Of a DNA stretch of 64,000 bases, positions 23,731 through 35,217 are shown piece by piece. Each line of letters begins with the position of its first letter. Position 1 is the first letter of the stretch. Source of the stretch: Crossaster papposus (lineage: Eukaryota; Echinodermata; Asteroidea; Velatida; Solasteridae); the NCBI GenBank assembly GCA_037893245.1, contig JBAIAA010000815.1, positions 392,501-456,500 of the forward strand. Direction: 5' to 3'. Under the pieces are notes generated by a model. The model was not told the DNA's origin and did not search any database. It saw nothing but the letters and a program-made list of their open reading frames with translations. Both the position numbers and the translations under genes were made by a program.

Positions 23731-24556
23731 AACGCAGTCCTCGTTTGTATAATATAAAATCAGGTTCCCCAGTCCAGCTTTACTGCTGATGCGGTCCCTT
23801 ACACGGTCTTCTAAACGCAGTCATCGTATGTACGATATAATAACCAGGTTCTCCAGTCCAGCTTTAATGTTGATATAGTTCCTTACACGTCAGCCCTCTT
23901 AACGCAGTTCTCGTGTGTATGATAGAACACCAAGTACCCAGTCCAGCTCCAATGTTGATGCGGTCTGTTACAGGTCCTTATTTACGCAGTTCTCGTTTGT
24001 ATGATATAAAATCAGGTTCCCCAGTCTTGCTGTAATGTTGATGCGGTCCTTTACACTGCCTTCTAAACGCAGTTCTCGTTTGTATGATATAAAAACCAAG
24101 TTCCCAGTCCAGTGTTGATGTTGATGCGGTCCCATACGATGCCTTCTAAACGCAGTTCTTGTTTGTATAATATAAAACTAGGTTCCACAGTCCAGTTTTA
24201 ATGTTGATGCGGTCTTTTACACTGCCTTCTAAACGCAGTCCTCGTATATGTACAATTATAACCAGGTTCTCTAGTCCAGTTTTAATATGTTGATGCAGTC
24301 CCTTACGATGCCTTCTAAACGCAGTCCTTGTATGTATGATATACATCCAGGTTCCCCAATCCAGCTTTAATGTTGACGCGGTCCCTTACACGGTTTTCAA
24401 AATGCAGTCCTCGTGTATGATATAACACCAGGTTCCGAGCCCAGCTTTGATGTTGATACGGTCCCTTACACAGCTCTCTAAACGCAGTCCTCGTTTGTGT
24501 GATGTAAAACCAGGTTTCCCAGTCCAGCTTTAATATTGATGCGGTCCCTCACAACG
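23731..24556 (+). repeat. About 83-bp minisatellite, ten copies
   Basis: Each unit has AACGCAGTCCTCGTTTGTAT, a following GATATAAAACCAGGTTCC, CCAGTCCAGCTTTAATG, and TTGATGCGGTCCCTTACA. Units vary by small indels and substitutions, which indicates an older array than the 143-bp one. No stable reading frame runs through it. Confidence 0.93.
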
Positions 24557-25490
24557 CATCCCGATTCATAATTGCAACTGCATAGTGCTGATAACTGGAT
24601 ACCGCTCACTTCAAAGGATCTAACTACGCGCTTACCGAGAGCAGCGACCTTCCCGCGTTATTGAGAGCATTTCACCGGATCAGATAGTCTCGTCAAGCAC
24701 AGGACGCGACACCCAACGGCTACAAAACCAAGGATGGCCCAACCTCCTCCATAGGTCGGGTGATCATTTAAGATTTTGCGAAGAGGATACAAAAATCATA
24801 AAATACCCATGCAAATCTCATGCTTTGCATTGCTTACATGCACATAATACACAGAGATGAGATTGTGCGAGAAGCTTGGTATAAACGTGCAACACAACTG
24901 ATCATTCGTTGAAGTTTGACACCGCAACATCCTGCTTCAGCAAACAACAAATAAGCTTAAGCACATAAACCTTTGCTTAGTCAATTAGGTTATAGGAGCC
25001 AAAATTCCATGAAATAGTTTACGCTAAGCTTACAACAACTAAATACCAATCACAGAACAATATACATATCGTGGAGCTGTGGCTGCTAAGCTGAACATTA
25101 GATATTGGACTTAAAGATTCTTGTATGCCCACGATGGCCAAGCTAGGTAAATATAATAAATGGAAAGGAATCAATATTACGGCTCCATATTAACAAGCCG
25201 ACATCGGTGTAAGCATAGACCTAGTAGTAGGAGCCTGCGCGTTCTATTTGTATTTGCTCAATCAATGCCAGGCATTTATTATACTTATTAAATGCAGTAC
25301 ACGTGGGTTGGTGCCGACAAATTCGAAGGGCAGAAATAACTAGAATTATAGCACGTCGATATTAAGGACATCATCCGAGGGTCGGAATTGGCCGTACGCC
25401 TGTGTAAACACATTGGTTAAAAAAAAAGAAATAACAAAAATGTCTTGGTCACGTGATGTTTGGTTATTTCATCCAGTATTTGGGTAAAGA
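24557..25490. other. Unassigned; possible eroded foldback around 24940-25080
   Basis: No gene. The words AAGCTTAAGCAC, ATTCCATGAAAT, and GCTGCTAAGC near 24950-25100 resemble the interior of the GGGCCCAATTTCAT foldback family but are too diverged to bound. Confidence 0.35.
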
Positions 25491-26133
25491 CCAGGGCCCA
25501 ATTTCATAAAAGCATTCTAACTTAGTATATTACTAGGTTTTAGCAAGATTCCAAATGCCTAGTTGGTTGCTTGCTAGCAATCAACTAAATCGCATTCCAT
25601 AACACCATTCTATGAAACATTCTTACTAGTTGCTTGCTTGCAGCTTGCTAGAATGGTGTGGGGTTTGCATAATCACCAAAGTATGGTCAGTTTGAGTTAA
25701 CAATAGGGAAAGAGTTCAAATCAGGTCATGTTGTGGGTTGTATTGTCAATGCATTCCTCTGTACCCTATTTACGGTATGTACATTTGTATCGGCCTAAGC
25801 ACATGTTTCAGAAATGGCTAATTCAGAGAGTGTTCAAATCTAAAAAGAGGAAAGAAGCCTTATAATTACTCGACTCAGGAAAATCTGTCCTTGACTCTGC
25901 GCATAAGGATATACAAAATCACAAAAGATGAAAGATTGAAAGTGACTTAGAATGGTGCTAAGGATTTAGACATAGGCCCCTACCCAAAACCTATTCTAAT
26001 TTTAGCAAGCAACTAGGAACCTTGCTAAGCGTATAATGGTTTTATGGAATATATTTAGCAAGTATAAACTAGAGATAGAAAGGAAGTTAGCAACCAACTA
26101 GGCTTAGAATGCTTTTATGGAATTGGCTCCTGG
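25491..26133. mobile_element. Foldback element, GGGCCCAATTTCATAAAAGC type
   Basis: Starts CCAGGGCCCAATTTCATAAA followed by AGCATTCTAA; ends with the inverted TTAGAATGCTTTTATGG and AATTGGCTCCTGG. Interior words TTAGCAAGCAACTAGG and CTAGTTGGTTGCTTGC repeat in both senses. Non-coding; related in its terminal motif, but not its interior, to the element at 26801. Confidence 0.8.
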
Positions 26134-26800
26134 ATCCTAATTCACAAAGCATTCGCAAAATGTTGCTTTGCGGGGACCCGTAAAATTGAAATAATTAATG
26201 TTTCTAATGCTTTGTATAAATGTTCACTGTTATAACTGTTCAAGTAAAAATAAGACTCAAAATGCAATCTTACCAAACTTGTGCAGACAGAGCTATACCT
26301 ATGACGATTTCAGTAAAACTAAAGCCTTCCTTTAGTATGTCCTGACTTTCTAAATCTTTTGGGAAAGTAATAATTTCCGAAAAACTTCACTTAGAGTGTA
26401 GTTGCTACACGATTACAAAAACCGATGGTTGGCTGATTCCACTCAAGTCCCTACAGACAAGTTGAAATCTTCCGGTGGCAAAGTATCTCAATGCACACAG
26501 ATCTTGCAAGGATGCCGGTATATGGCCTGTGATATCCGGGTGGGATGTGCTACAGCATCGTTTATAAGGTCGATTACTCGTAAGATAACATGCCGAGACA
26601 ATCTATACCTTTTAATGAGTTCTTCATCGTTGTAAGAATCTAGCGGCTGAAACTCGTCACGGAAAACCCGCCGGCGCCGAAGAGCACGTTGTTCAACTTC
26701 CTGATTAAAAAATCCCGCTATAAGTGCCGCTATTTTAACGCTCGAAACAATTCGGAAGTTGCGTACCCGTAAATCGTTGCGGGTGTTTTGTGTATAAGGA
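26134..26800. other. Unassigned spacer between two foldback elements
   Basis: A 77-codon open frame (26402-26635) has no recognisable domain. No repeat identified. Confidence 0.45.
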
Positions 26801-27040
26801 CCCTGGGCCCGATTTCATAGCGCTGCTAAACCATTAGAAGAAATGTTGTACTTACTATTTTACAGCGTAGATGTGCTTAAGCTTGCGCGCGCATGGAGAT
26901 GTTGTGATGTTAAGCAACTTTTTTTTCTCTGTGGTTAAACGTGCTTTTTAAGTGTTTACTGTTAACAGCTTCTAAGAAATGACAGAGGCTGTGTTAAGCA
27001 CAAAATCGGATGTTAAGCAGCGCTATGAAATTGGGCCCTG
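26801..27040. mobile_element. Foldback MITE, GGGCCCAATTTCATAGCGCTG type
   Basis: About 240 bp, starting TGGGCCCGATTTCATAGCG and CTGCTAA and ending TTAAGCAGCGCTATGAAATT and GGGCCC. Arms also share GTGCTTAA. This is the compact reference copy for a family whose larger copy at 39938-41258 has been split by F2 insertions; relatives are at 43614 and 61312. Confidence 0.88.
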
Positions 27041-28371
27041 AACCTATCGGTTGGTCGACTGGTTTTACCATTTTCATTTAAGGGTTGCGACGAATTGGTT
27101 TTGGTCCAAACTATCAATTTCTTCGATCAACTATAAACCAAATAATTATGTGTTCATCAAACCTCATTGAAACAAAGATTGCAATTACATCCAAGCCTAG
27201 GCCGACAGTACAATACATTAGACAAGGACAGAAACAAGAACAAGGATAACTGTTATCTATTGCATACGAAAACCTTCATGGTGGTAGACTGGTTAAGCTA
27301 TCGCAATGTTTGAGCCACATATAAAATACTATCGTGGCGGTAGTTGAAACGTTCTTGTTCCAGTGCCGTTGCGCAATTATTCATAATAATAAAGCAATGT
27401 TTCAAGATTTCCACATAGTGTGCATTGCGCATTCATTGGTTTGCCCCAACGTTTCAGATTGTCCGCAGTCGCTAGAGCATTAATGGCTGCTCTAGTGATG
27501 GAGTTCAATACTTCTTCGATAATACGATGTAACATCAGGTAAGGTCACCTTCCTCTAACTGCACAGAAAATCACCGTGCATAATCAACGATGAAACTGTT
27601 TGTATCCAGAAATATCTTTGTTCTTCTGTGAGAGTATGCTTGATTGTTGTTTTCCTGATATTCCAGTTGTCATTTGAGGCACCCAGAGTATTGTTCACAT
27701 ACGCTAGCGTTATAGATTGACATCTTCCTGGTCTATTTAGACTCACGTGACACCTTTGCATCCAACACAGTTTGAACTTTCAGATCGCCTCTTGAATACA
27801 GTAAAGATGCATGTGCTCATTTGAGATGGGCAAGTGAGTTTCGATCCATCATGGCTAAATACGACGACAGATGTAGCGCCACGTGATGGAATGCTAAGCG
27901 ACTCTCTTCAGATGTTTAGTTGCTTTGCTGTCCAGACTCCCCAGTTGGGCATTAGTACAATCGTGGACTGAAAGTATATATCACAGGAAAGGGAAACTAT
28001 ATATGTTAAATACTGCGAGTTTGTAATCACCACGAACATAACTGGAATTGATGTTATTAATGATAGTCAACAGTTTGTTCTTTATTAGGCTATTTCAAAT
28101 GCCTCAGATGGTGACATGTGAAAGGTGACGAACGAACCAAGGTATTAGACAGTAAGGACGCTCACTTATATTATGCATTCTTGCGGTACACTTATGGGCA
28201 GAACATAAAAACCTTTTCAAAAATTTAAGAATGTCATGAGGAACACTTTTTCAGCTTATCCCGCAACAACGGACTGCACATTTTAACATAAATTATCGAA
28301 AATGATCATTGAATTTTCGTTTTTTAGACGAATCAGATATTCTGTTACGGAAAGCGTTCGGTAGTATTCAG
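27041..28371. other. Unassigned spacer
   Basis: No gene or dispersed repeat recognised. Short open frames only. Confidence 0.5.
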
Positions 28372-28549
28372 CCAATCAGACGCGCTGTATAACTCCTCGG
28401 CTCGGTCACGTGCACACAAAAACATGGCCGCCGCCAGCAGAATTGATCGCGACGTAGCCACAATGGCCACGGAATATCCAAAGTTGAAGTGTATAGGCTA
28501 CACTCTAAACAAAAAGTGTAAATTCTTGTTGTGTAAAACCGTTGGGTAA
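28372..28549 (+). other. Candidate promoter and first coding exon (unproven)
   Basis: A CCAAT box (28372-28376) and a CACGTG E-box (28407-28412) precede an ATG at 28424 in a good context (AAACATGGCC). The frame reads MAAASRIDRDVATMATEYPK, continues into the element that begins at 28499, and stops at 28549 after 41 codons. The Ala-rich start and CpG-rich surroundings resemble the 5' end of an animal gene. No good splice donor is visible before the element, and no downstream exon was found, so this could be a gene end cut off by insertion or chance. Confidence 0.3.
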
Positions 28550-29958
28550 TACAATTGTGTCATTTTTGCTCAATATTGAGCAAAACTAAATTTTCGATTG
28601 TACCTTCTATATCTGTGTCATATAACACACACCAAATGGGTAAAATAGTACCTAACGTTGGCTACAAGTTCCATCTACACAGGCGAATAATTCACATCAC
28701 AATATTATTACACACGTGAAGGGTTTAAGAAACTGTGTTTACCCGACAGCTGTGCCATAAATCTGTCATGTTCACTTTGAAAAGATCAATATTACCAAAC
28801 ATTAGTAAAATGTTACCACTGTGTGAAGGGTAAACTGATGCACATGGCAACGTTTACCCAACACTGTGTACGCGTGTCATGTATCTACCAGATGGCTGCC
28901 GTTTGAGAGACCTCGACAAGTTCTGGGATTTTGAAGCCGTATTCGTAGGTTTCAGGGCAAGTCAGTGAAATGAATTTCCGTGGTGTTTGTTTATGTGATG
29001 CTGGTGTATGAGCATACAAATCAAGGGGGTTTGAACAAGTGACACACTTATTATCTATGCAAAATGAACGTCACGCTGCTTTAATTGCACGTGTTTGCAC
29101 GTATTCCTACCCTGTACATTGCACGTATCGCGTTGGCTGTCGTTACGGCAGTTTACGATCCGATTCCCGACTTGCCCGACCCCACATTGACAATACTCTG
29201 GACCTTTTAATCTTGGAACCAGACTATTTAGGGTGACAAGAGTGAAAGGTCCAGGGTTTTATCAATGTTAGGCTGGGTAAGCCGGGGAATCAGATCGTCA
29301 ACTGCCGTAACGATAGCCACTTCGTGCAAGTGACCAAAATGTGAACGATTTTAAATGATTTGAATAACGATGGAAATTGTAACGCCCCTTTCCATTTGAT
29401 CCAAGTTCCTGATGGTAATCCTCATGCATTGACACCATATTTGGGAAAATATTTCATTCGTTTTCACCGACTTTCAAAACTATGAATCGGTTATTGAAAT
29501 CTCTAGCTTGTCAAGCCCCGCGAAGTCTCGGGCAATTCAAATTACATAGGCCAAAGTTGAATAAACCTCAAATGTCACAAAACAAAGGTGCACAATAGGT
29601 GATTAAAAACAACCCAAGTCATGGGTAAATTAATAACACAACAGTAAGGGGTAGGAATTAAAACCCAATATCTGGGTAAGAAAATGACACAACACATGGG
29701 TAAAATCAGGGTTGGGTACAGTTTACACAAGTAATGAGTAAAAAGGGAACATGGACGTCACATGGGTAAACTTCTTACACAACTTTGTTGTGCAAATATG
29801 TAACTTTTGGGTAAAACGTTACGCCGAAATTAGTACTTTTGTACACTCTAGCTGTTGTGCAAACCGTTTACACAAGTGGACAACCATGTTCCCTTTTTAC
29901 TCTCAAAAAGGTAGTAATTTTGCTCAATATTGCATGGGCAATTTTTGTTTAGAGTATA
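28499..29958. mobile_element. Element with ACTCTAAACAAAAA terminal inverted repeats
   Basis: Ends TACACTCTAAACAAAAA and TTTTTGTTTAGAGTATA, with TA outermost at both. The subterminal regions also match in inverted sense (TTTTGCTCAATATTGAGC, TTTTGCTCAATATTGC). The interior is rich in TTACCC/GGGTAA words (GGGTAAAATCAGG, CATGGGTAAA), as is the smaller element at 59905-60195. It contains a second, inner hairpin at 29131-29321. Non-coding. The left end abuts the candidate exon at 28424. Confidence 0.7.
29131..29321. repeat. Inner inverted repeat, about 75-bp arms
   Basis: GGCTGTCGTTACGGCAGTT, ATCCGATTCCC and CTCTGGACCTTTTA pair with GAAAGGTCCAG, GGGGAATCAGAT and AACTGCCGTAACGATAGCC across a loop of about 35 bases. 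Either a separate foldback inserted in the 28499 element or its central core. Confidence 0.8.
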
Positions 29959-30400
29959 GTTCGCCGGGTTTTCCCTCACCGTTACACTGGGTTGCCGTTT
30001 ATTGTAAAGTCTATCACCGTGGCGTTCCCGCTGCAGATAGAAATGCTACGGCATTCTGTTGGCTTTAGGTTAGATTTATAGTTTTACTGATCAGATCCTT
30101 GTTATTTCGTTCATCCGGCGTTCATCAAGCAATGAACGCTGTGATCAAAGCCTTCAATCAGCAAAAGGCATTACATTTATATACCTTAATGTTCGATCAT
30201 GTCTTCCTAAGTTGGAAGAAATATGATTGTTAGTGGTCGAGACAAAGCCCCATTTCATTGGCCTGGTTGAAACATGGCTTAAATATTCAATATATACCCA
30301 GAAACACTCAAATATAAAATTTACAAAAAAAGATCGTAAATGTTCTGGAGGCGGAGTTGCAGTATTTATCAGGGATATAGTATACTCCTTAATACAACAA

Positions 30401-30674
30401 AATACTCTTTAATACTTTCTTATTTCCAAAGAGTGAAAATTCACTCCATTCGATTGAAAATTCACTCCCACAGTCTGAAACTAGGGACCAGACGTTTTAG
30501 AAAGTGAAATTAATTCACTCGAAAAAGATTGAAATCTAATCAAATTCCACTGAAATCTAATCAAATTCCACTGAAAGGGTACCATTTTTAAGTGTGTTTT
30601 AATCTAAATTTAGAGTGAGAACCACTCTAAAACGTCTAGTCCCTAGTTTCACTCTTTGGAATTTAGAGAGTACT
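30401..30674. mobile_element. Foldback MITE inserted in the LINE
   Basis: Arms carry TTCCAAAGAGTGAAA and CTGAAACTAGGGACCAGACG on the left and CGTCTAGTCCCTAGTTTCA with CTCTTTGGAA on the right. The middle has two tandem copies of AATCTAATCAAATTCCACTG. It separates the endonuclease and reverse-transcriptase pieces of the LINE. Confidence 0.82.
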
Positions 30675-31559
30675 GACGGTATAGACAGTTGAATCAATAT
30701 AGTCGAAGACCCAGTTGCCACCAACAAGACCATTGTTTTTAGATCTTTGTAAAGCTGTTGACGCTGTCAATACACTATTTTGCTTAACAAATTAAACATT
30801 ATTGGCTTAAGAGGTCTGGGGTTCGACTGGTTCCGGTCTTACTTTTGTGGAAGGACACAGGTAACTAAAATTGGAAATGGCCAACAAATCCGATGCTATC
30901 AATTTTGAAGTACCACAAGGAACTATATCTTTCGCCCATTAATATACTATATTTATTAACGATATCACGTCTGTGATTGACCATACTAAAATTGTCCTAT
31001 ATATGCTGATGACCCTGCTATTTATTATTCAAGTAAAGATATTCATCCGAATAACTTGTATCTAAACCTTAATCTACAGAAAACATCCAACTGGCTTAAT
31101 AGCAATAGCTTAAAATCGAATAATACCAAGTCAAAAAGTATGTTGATTGGTTCAGCTGAAAAACTTGCAAATAATTTCCAAATATTGAGCTTTCTGTAAA
31201 TGACAATTGTCTGGAACAAATCACCACTTCTAAATATCTTGGTGTTCATATTGATTGTAAAATAAAATGAATAGAAAATTTATTTTGAATAGACTTTAAA
31301 AAAGTCTTGTCTTCACAGACACTTAATCTTATTATGAGAAGTCTTCTTTTCCCTCAGTTTGATTATTGTGATCTTGTATGGAGTAGCGCTTCTAAAACCC
31401 TGTTAGTGTTTATACAACGACTTGATGTGCTTTTGAATAGAACAGGACAGAATAACAACTAGAGCTAATGTGCTTCAGGAAGCACGGATATCAGCCTTAA
31501 TAGTCTTTTGTAAGGCTTGTGTGAACCGCCTCGCACTAACCACTTGGTGATGACTACCA

Positions 31560-32649
31560 CTCCCAAATTGCAAAAGCATCTAACCAAGTTTGACTGAAAT
31601 CGGCTAAAGAATGTAGAAGAAAATACATTTGATATGCTTCAATATAATGACCTCTACTGACCATTAGTTCACCAGTGGCCAAATTAATTAGATCAAGGCT
31701 GTGGGAGAAGCATTTCGTTATTTTGACAAAAAATGACCCCTACTGACCATTAGGTAACCACTGGTCAAATTCTGTGAACAACTTTTACGAGTTAATTAGA
31801 TCAAGGCTGTGGGAGAATCATTTCGTTATTTTGAAAAGAAAATGACCCCTACTGACCATTAGGTGACCAATGGCCAAATTTTGGCCCCTACTGACCATTA
31901 GGTGACCATTGGCCAAATTAATTAAACCAAGACTGTGGGAGAAGAAGCATTTCGTAATTTTGAAGAAAATGACCCCTGCTGACCATTAGGTGACCACTGG
32001 CCAAATTATGTGAACAACTTTTACGAGTTAATTAAATCAAGGCTGTGGGAGAAGCATTTCGTTATTTTGAAGAAAATGACCCCTACTGACCATTAGGTGA
32101 CCAATGGTCAAATTCTGACCCTACTGACTATTAGGTGACCATTGGCCAAATTAATTGGACCACGACTGTGGGAGAAGAAGCATTTTGTAATTTTAAAGAA
32201 AATGACCCCTGCTGACCATTGGGTGACCATTGGCCAAATTATCGGTGTACACCCTATATGAGGCTTGGTCCAGAGATATAACTGACCAAGATTGACATGA
32301 ATTGGATCAAAACTTTGGGAGAAGCAGCATTTCCTAATTTTGAAGAAAATGACCCCTGCTGACCATCTGGTGACCACTGGCCAAATTCTGTGAACAACTT
32401 TTATGAGGCATGGTCCAGAGATGTAACTGGCCAAGTTTGACAATAATTGGACCAAGACTGTGGAAGAAGTAGCATTTTGTAGTTTTAAAGAAAATGACCA
32501 CTAGTGACCACTAGGTGACGTTTGACCACACCTGCTGATCACTACAGATAGAACTCGGATCAAGGAAGATCCTGTCCAAATTTGGTTGAAATCGGTCAAA
32601 GAATTTGGCAGATATTGAATTTGGCAGATTTTTTTGTGAGCGTTTGCCC

Positions 32650-32685
<36 letters not shown>

Positions 32686-32745
32686 GCGACGAATACAATA
32701 TATCAGCCTGCTTCGCACGGCTGATATAACAACAGCATGCATCAG
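31560..32745 (+). mobile_element. Pearl/HINE-like element with about 110-bp core repeats
   Basis: Eight imperfect core units, each headed by GACCCCTACTGACCATTAGG (near 31650, 31735, 31844, 31968, 32076, 32202, 32347 and 32492), with CTGTGGGAGAAGCATTTCGT inside. After the last unit come a GAAA microsatellite (32653-32684) and a 3' hairpin TATATCAGCC-loop-GGCTGATATA (32699-32728). Core repeats, then microsatellite, then terminal hairpin is the order known for bivalve pearl elements and Helentron-associated elements; membership here is inferred from that architecture. Inserted within the LINE. Confidence 0.7.
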
Positions 32746-32927
32746 GTGTACGTAGTGAACTAGGTTAGAAAACGCTACAGGCAAGAAAAGATATTCCGAA
32801 TAATACCATGGTTTTTAAATGTTTAACAGGCAATGTTCCAAGATATCTCAGCGATGCTTTTATTCAAGTCAGGGAACTAGATAGTCATCGAACAAGAAAT
32901 AGCACTGTTAGTCAGGTTTCTTATGTA

Positions 32928-33411
32928 TTTTCGTTCACTTTTTGTGTAGATTTGCCAAACTATACATTTTTTGAAACGTTAAGATATACTTAACATGAAA
33001 ACCAATGTTTTGAGGTCCTTTAACATATTACAAAAAGAATTTAAATTTATTATGTTCTGTTGATGAGATATGGCTTAAAGGTCCCAAAATGAAACAAAAT
33101 CATAAAAATCACACGATGACGTAATCATGATGTCACTTTAATATATATCTATAACACATCCCGTCATACCTGCAAACCAAGTTTGAAACTAATCGGACTT
33201 ATACTTCCAGAGATATAGGGCAATGAAAAAAAATGGACCTTTAATGTGACATCCATGACTTTTCATGTGTCACGTCACATAAAGATTCCTTTTTTTTCTT
33301 CAAAAGAACCTGAAAACCAATCAAACAAATGTAAACATTGGTTTTTATGTTTAGTATATTCTAACGTTTTCAAAAATGTATAGTTTAGCAAATCTACAAA
33401 CGAAACTTTCA
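32928..33411. mobile_element. Foldback MITE inserted in the LINE 3' part
   Basis: Arms of about 80 bp. The left arm (TTTCGTTCACTTTTTGTG, TAGATTTGCCAAACTATACA, AAAACCAATGTTTT) is inverted on the right (AAACATTGGTTTTTATG, TGTATAGTTTAGCAAATCTA, AACGAAA). Non-coding interior of about 320 bp. It cuts the LINE sequence just after its C-terminal block. Confidence 0.85.
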
Positions 33412-33755
33412 ATAATGTACATTATGAACCTGACTATATTGGCAATGTTCCCACAACATTGGAAATCTCCACATTCAACAAGTTTTCATCACTTTGTCAA
33501 ACAACTTAAACAGCTCAGTTAATTATCCACTATCCAGTCATGTTTCTACACTGTATTGTAATGGTTGTTATTTGCTGTTTTTTGCAGTCTTTTATGAATT
33601 GTAATTAATTCTTTTACATAATTGTACTTTTTAAACAGTAATATAGTAGTTATGTGTAAGCTGTGATTCATGGGAGATCAGTGAGTTTCTTTCACTGAAC
33701 GGATCACCCAGGATACAAAATAAATAAATAAATTAATTAATTATTAAATACATTT

Positions 33756-34210
33756 ACGAAGAAACCATATTCCCCAGATCGATTAAATACATTTCCCCGT
33801 TTACCCATCAAGATAATAAAACCGTTATTTGTGTTTACCATTTATTTTTTTGCTTAAAATTATGTTGTCGTTTGTAAGCTGTTGTGTAACGAATGCAATT
33901 CAGCCAAACGTTGTTATCTTTTATGTTGGCGACAATGCGCGCCATATCTGTTCGCATTCACACGATGTCGTTAGATTTCACACCACGCGTATACACATAA
34001 TGGCGATAAACACAATTGGTGATACAAACTAAATGCGCACACACATTCCCTTGCCAAGCATTCAGACGTAGCCATTTATTAGGCACACTCACTTTATGGC
34101 CACATCCGAATTGGAATTGCTGATGTATATATTCACACCCTCTTCGTTTCCGTGCTAGAAACTAGATTCATGTTTCTCCATTAGGGGTTCACTCGAAAAA
34201 TCTCATATCC
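33756..34210. other. Unassigned spacer
   Basis: AT-rich; one 67-codon open frame (33829-34032) without recognisable features. Confidence 0.45.
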
Positions 34211-34230
34211 CAACCAAATAAAGTCTATAG

Positions 34231-34790
34231 GTCCGACGCCCCATAGGTCCGACGCCCCATATAGGTCCGACGCCCCCATATAGGTCCGACGCCCCCATAT
34301 AGGTCCGACGCCCCCATATAGGTCCGACGCCCCCATATAGGTCCGACGCCCCCATATAGGTCCGACGCCCCCATATAGGTCCGACGCCCCCATATAGGTC
34401 CGACGCCCCATATTGGTCCGACGCCCCCATATAGGTCCGACGCCCCCATATAGGTCCGACGCCCCTATATAGGTCCGACGCCCCATGTAGGTCCGACGCC
34501 CCATATTGGTCCGACGCCCCATATTGGTCCGACGCCCCATATTGGTCCGACGCCTCATATTGGTCCGACGCCCCATATTGGTCCGACGCCCCATATTGGT
34601 CCGACGCCCCATATTGGTCCGACGCCCCATATTGGTCCGACGCCCCATATTGGTCCGACGCCCCATATAGGTCCGACGCCTCATACGTCCGACGCCCCAT
34701 ATTGGTCCGACGCCCCATATTGGTCCGACGCCCCATATTGGTCCGACGCCCCATATTGGTCCGACGCCCCATATAGGTCCGACGCCCCTA
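34231..34790 (+). repeat. 18/19-bp minisatellite, about 30 copies
   Basis: Two blocks: 19-bp units CCGACGCCCCCATATAGGT (mostly 34250-34480) and 18-bp units CCGACGCCCCATATTGGT (mostly 34490-34780), with one shortened unit near 34683. The array ends CCGACGCCCCTACAC. Both unit lengths lack stops in the minus-strand frames, giving open frames of up to 213 codons (34181-34822) made only of periodic GRRTNM/GVGPIW-type peptide. I treat these as artefacts. The CCGAC(G/A)CCCC core is shared with the 16-bp array at 759-1392. Confidence 0.95.
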
Positions 34791-35217
34791 CACTGCAAAA
34801 ACAGTCTTTTGTGAGTAAACACAATTCACACAACTTTAATTATCACTAAATTCCAATATTTGTTCTTATGGTTTTACTTATAGGCCCTATATTATTTTTG
34901 TTATCTAAATAATCTAGAAAGAGTGGACAAATAATATCAAACTGAATTGTATGTAATATTTTATAAATCCCACAATGTAGTGCGTGCATTGTACCTCTAC
35001 TTTTAGTGTCGCGTACTCGCATCTGACCGTAAGGCAACGCCCGGCTCGGTTGCCGGTTGATCCATCACATCAACACATCTTTGATAACAAGTCGGTGCAA
35101 GGAAATCTTGTGTCAACAACCCCTAGCCTTGTTCACTGCACTGAGAGATGGTGTACCTTTCTCAAGACAAGTCTTGATCTCTCAGTGTCTAAACATTTAC
35201 AAGATATGCCTCGCACT
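34791..35217. other. Unassigned spacer
   Basis: Begins TACACTGCAAAAACAGTC, which resembles the end of a MITE. No gene recognised. Confidence 0.4.

Larger units (their letters stand above)
30163..33755 (+). pseudogene. Non-LTR retrotransposon (CR1/L2-type LINE) relic, split by other elements
   Basis: Pieces of one LINE ORF2 in order. 30163-30412: YLNVRSCLPKLEE, an in-frame TGA, then FIGLVETWL and GGGVAVFIRD, typical of the APE-type endonuclease domain. 30695-31260: reverse transcriptase, with LFLDLCKAVDAVN, a SYFCGRTQV-like block, VPQGT, and YADDP at the catalytic YADD site (third residue pair intact), then SKYLGVHIDCK. 31340-31400: LLFPQFDYCDLVW. 32808-32900: VFKCLTGNVPRYLSD and SHRTRNS, the usual C-terminal block. 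The 3' end (33660-33755) has a GTTTC...GGATCACCCAGG segment followed by an AATAAATAAAT tail. Most of the region between endonuclease and reverse transcriptase is missing, and there are many frameshifts. Insertions at 30401-30674, about 31560-32745, and 32928-33411 interrupt it. Confidence 0.85.

Noticed and set aside
34181..34822. Minus-strand open frames of 189-213 codons
   Set aside because: Entirely made of the 18/19-bp satellite; frame openness follows from unit composition.
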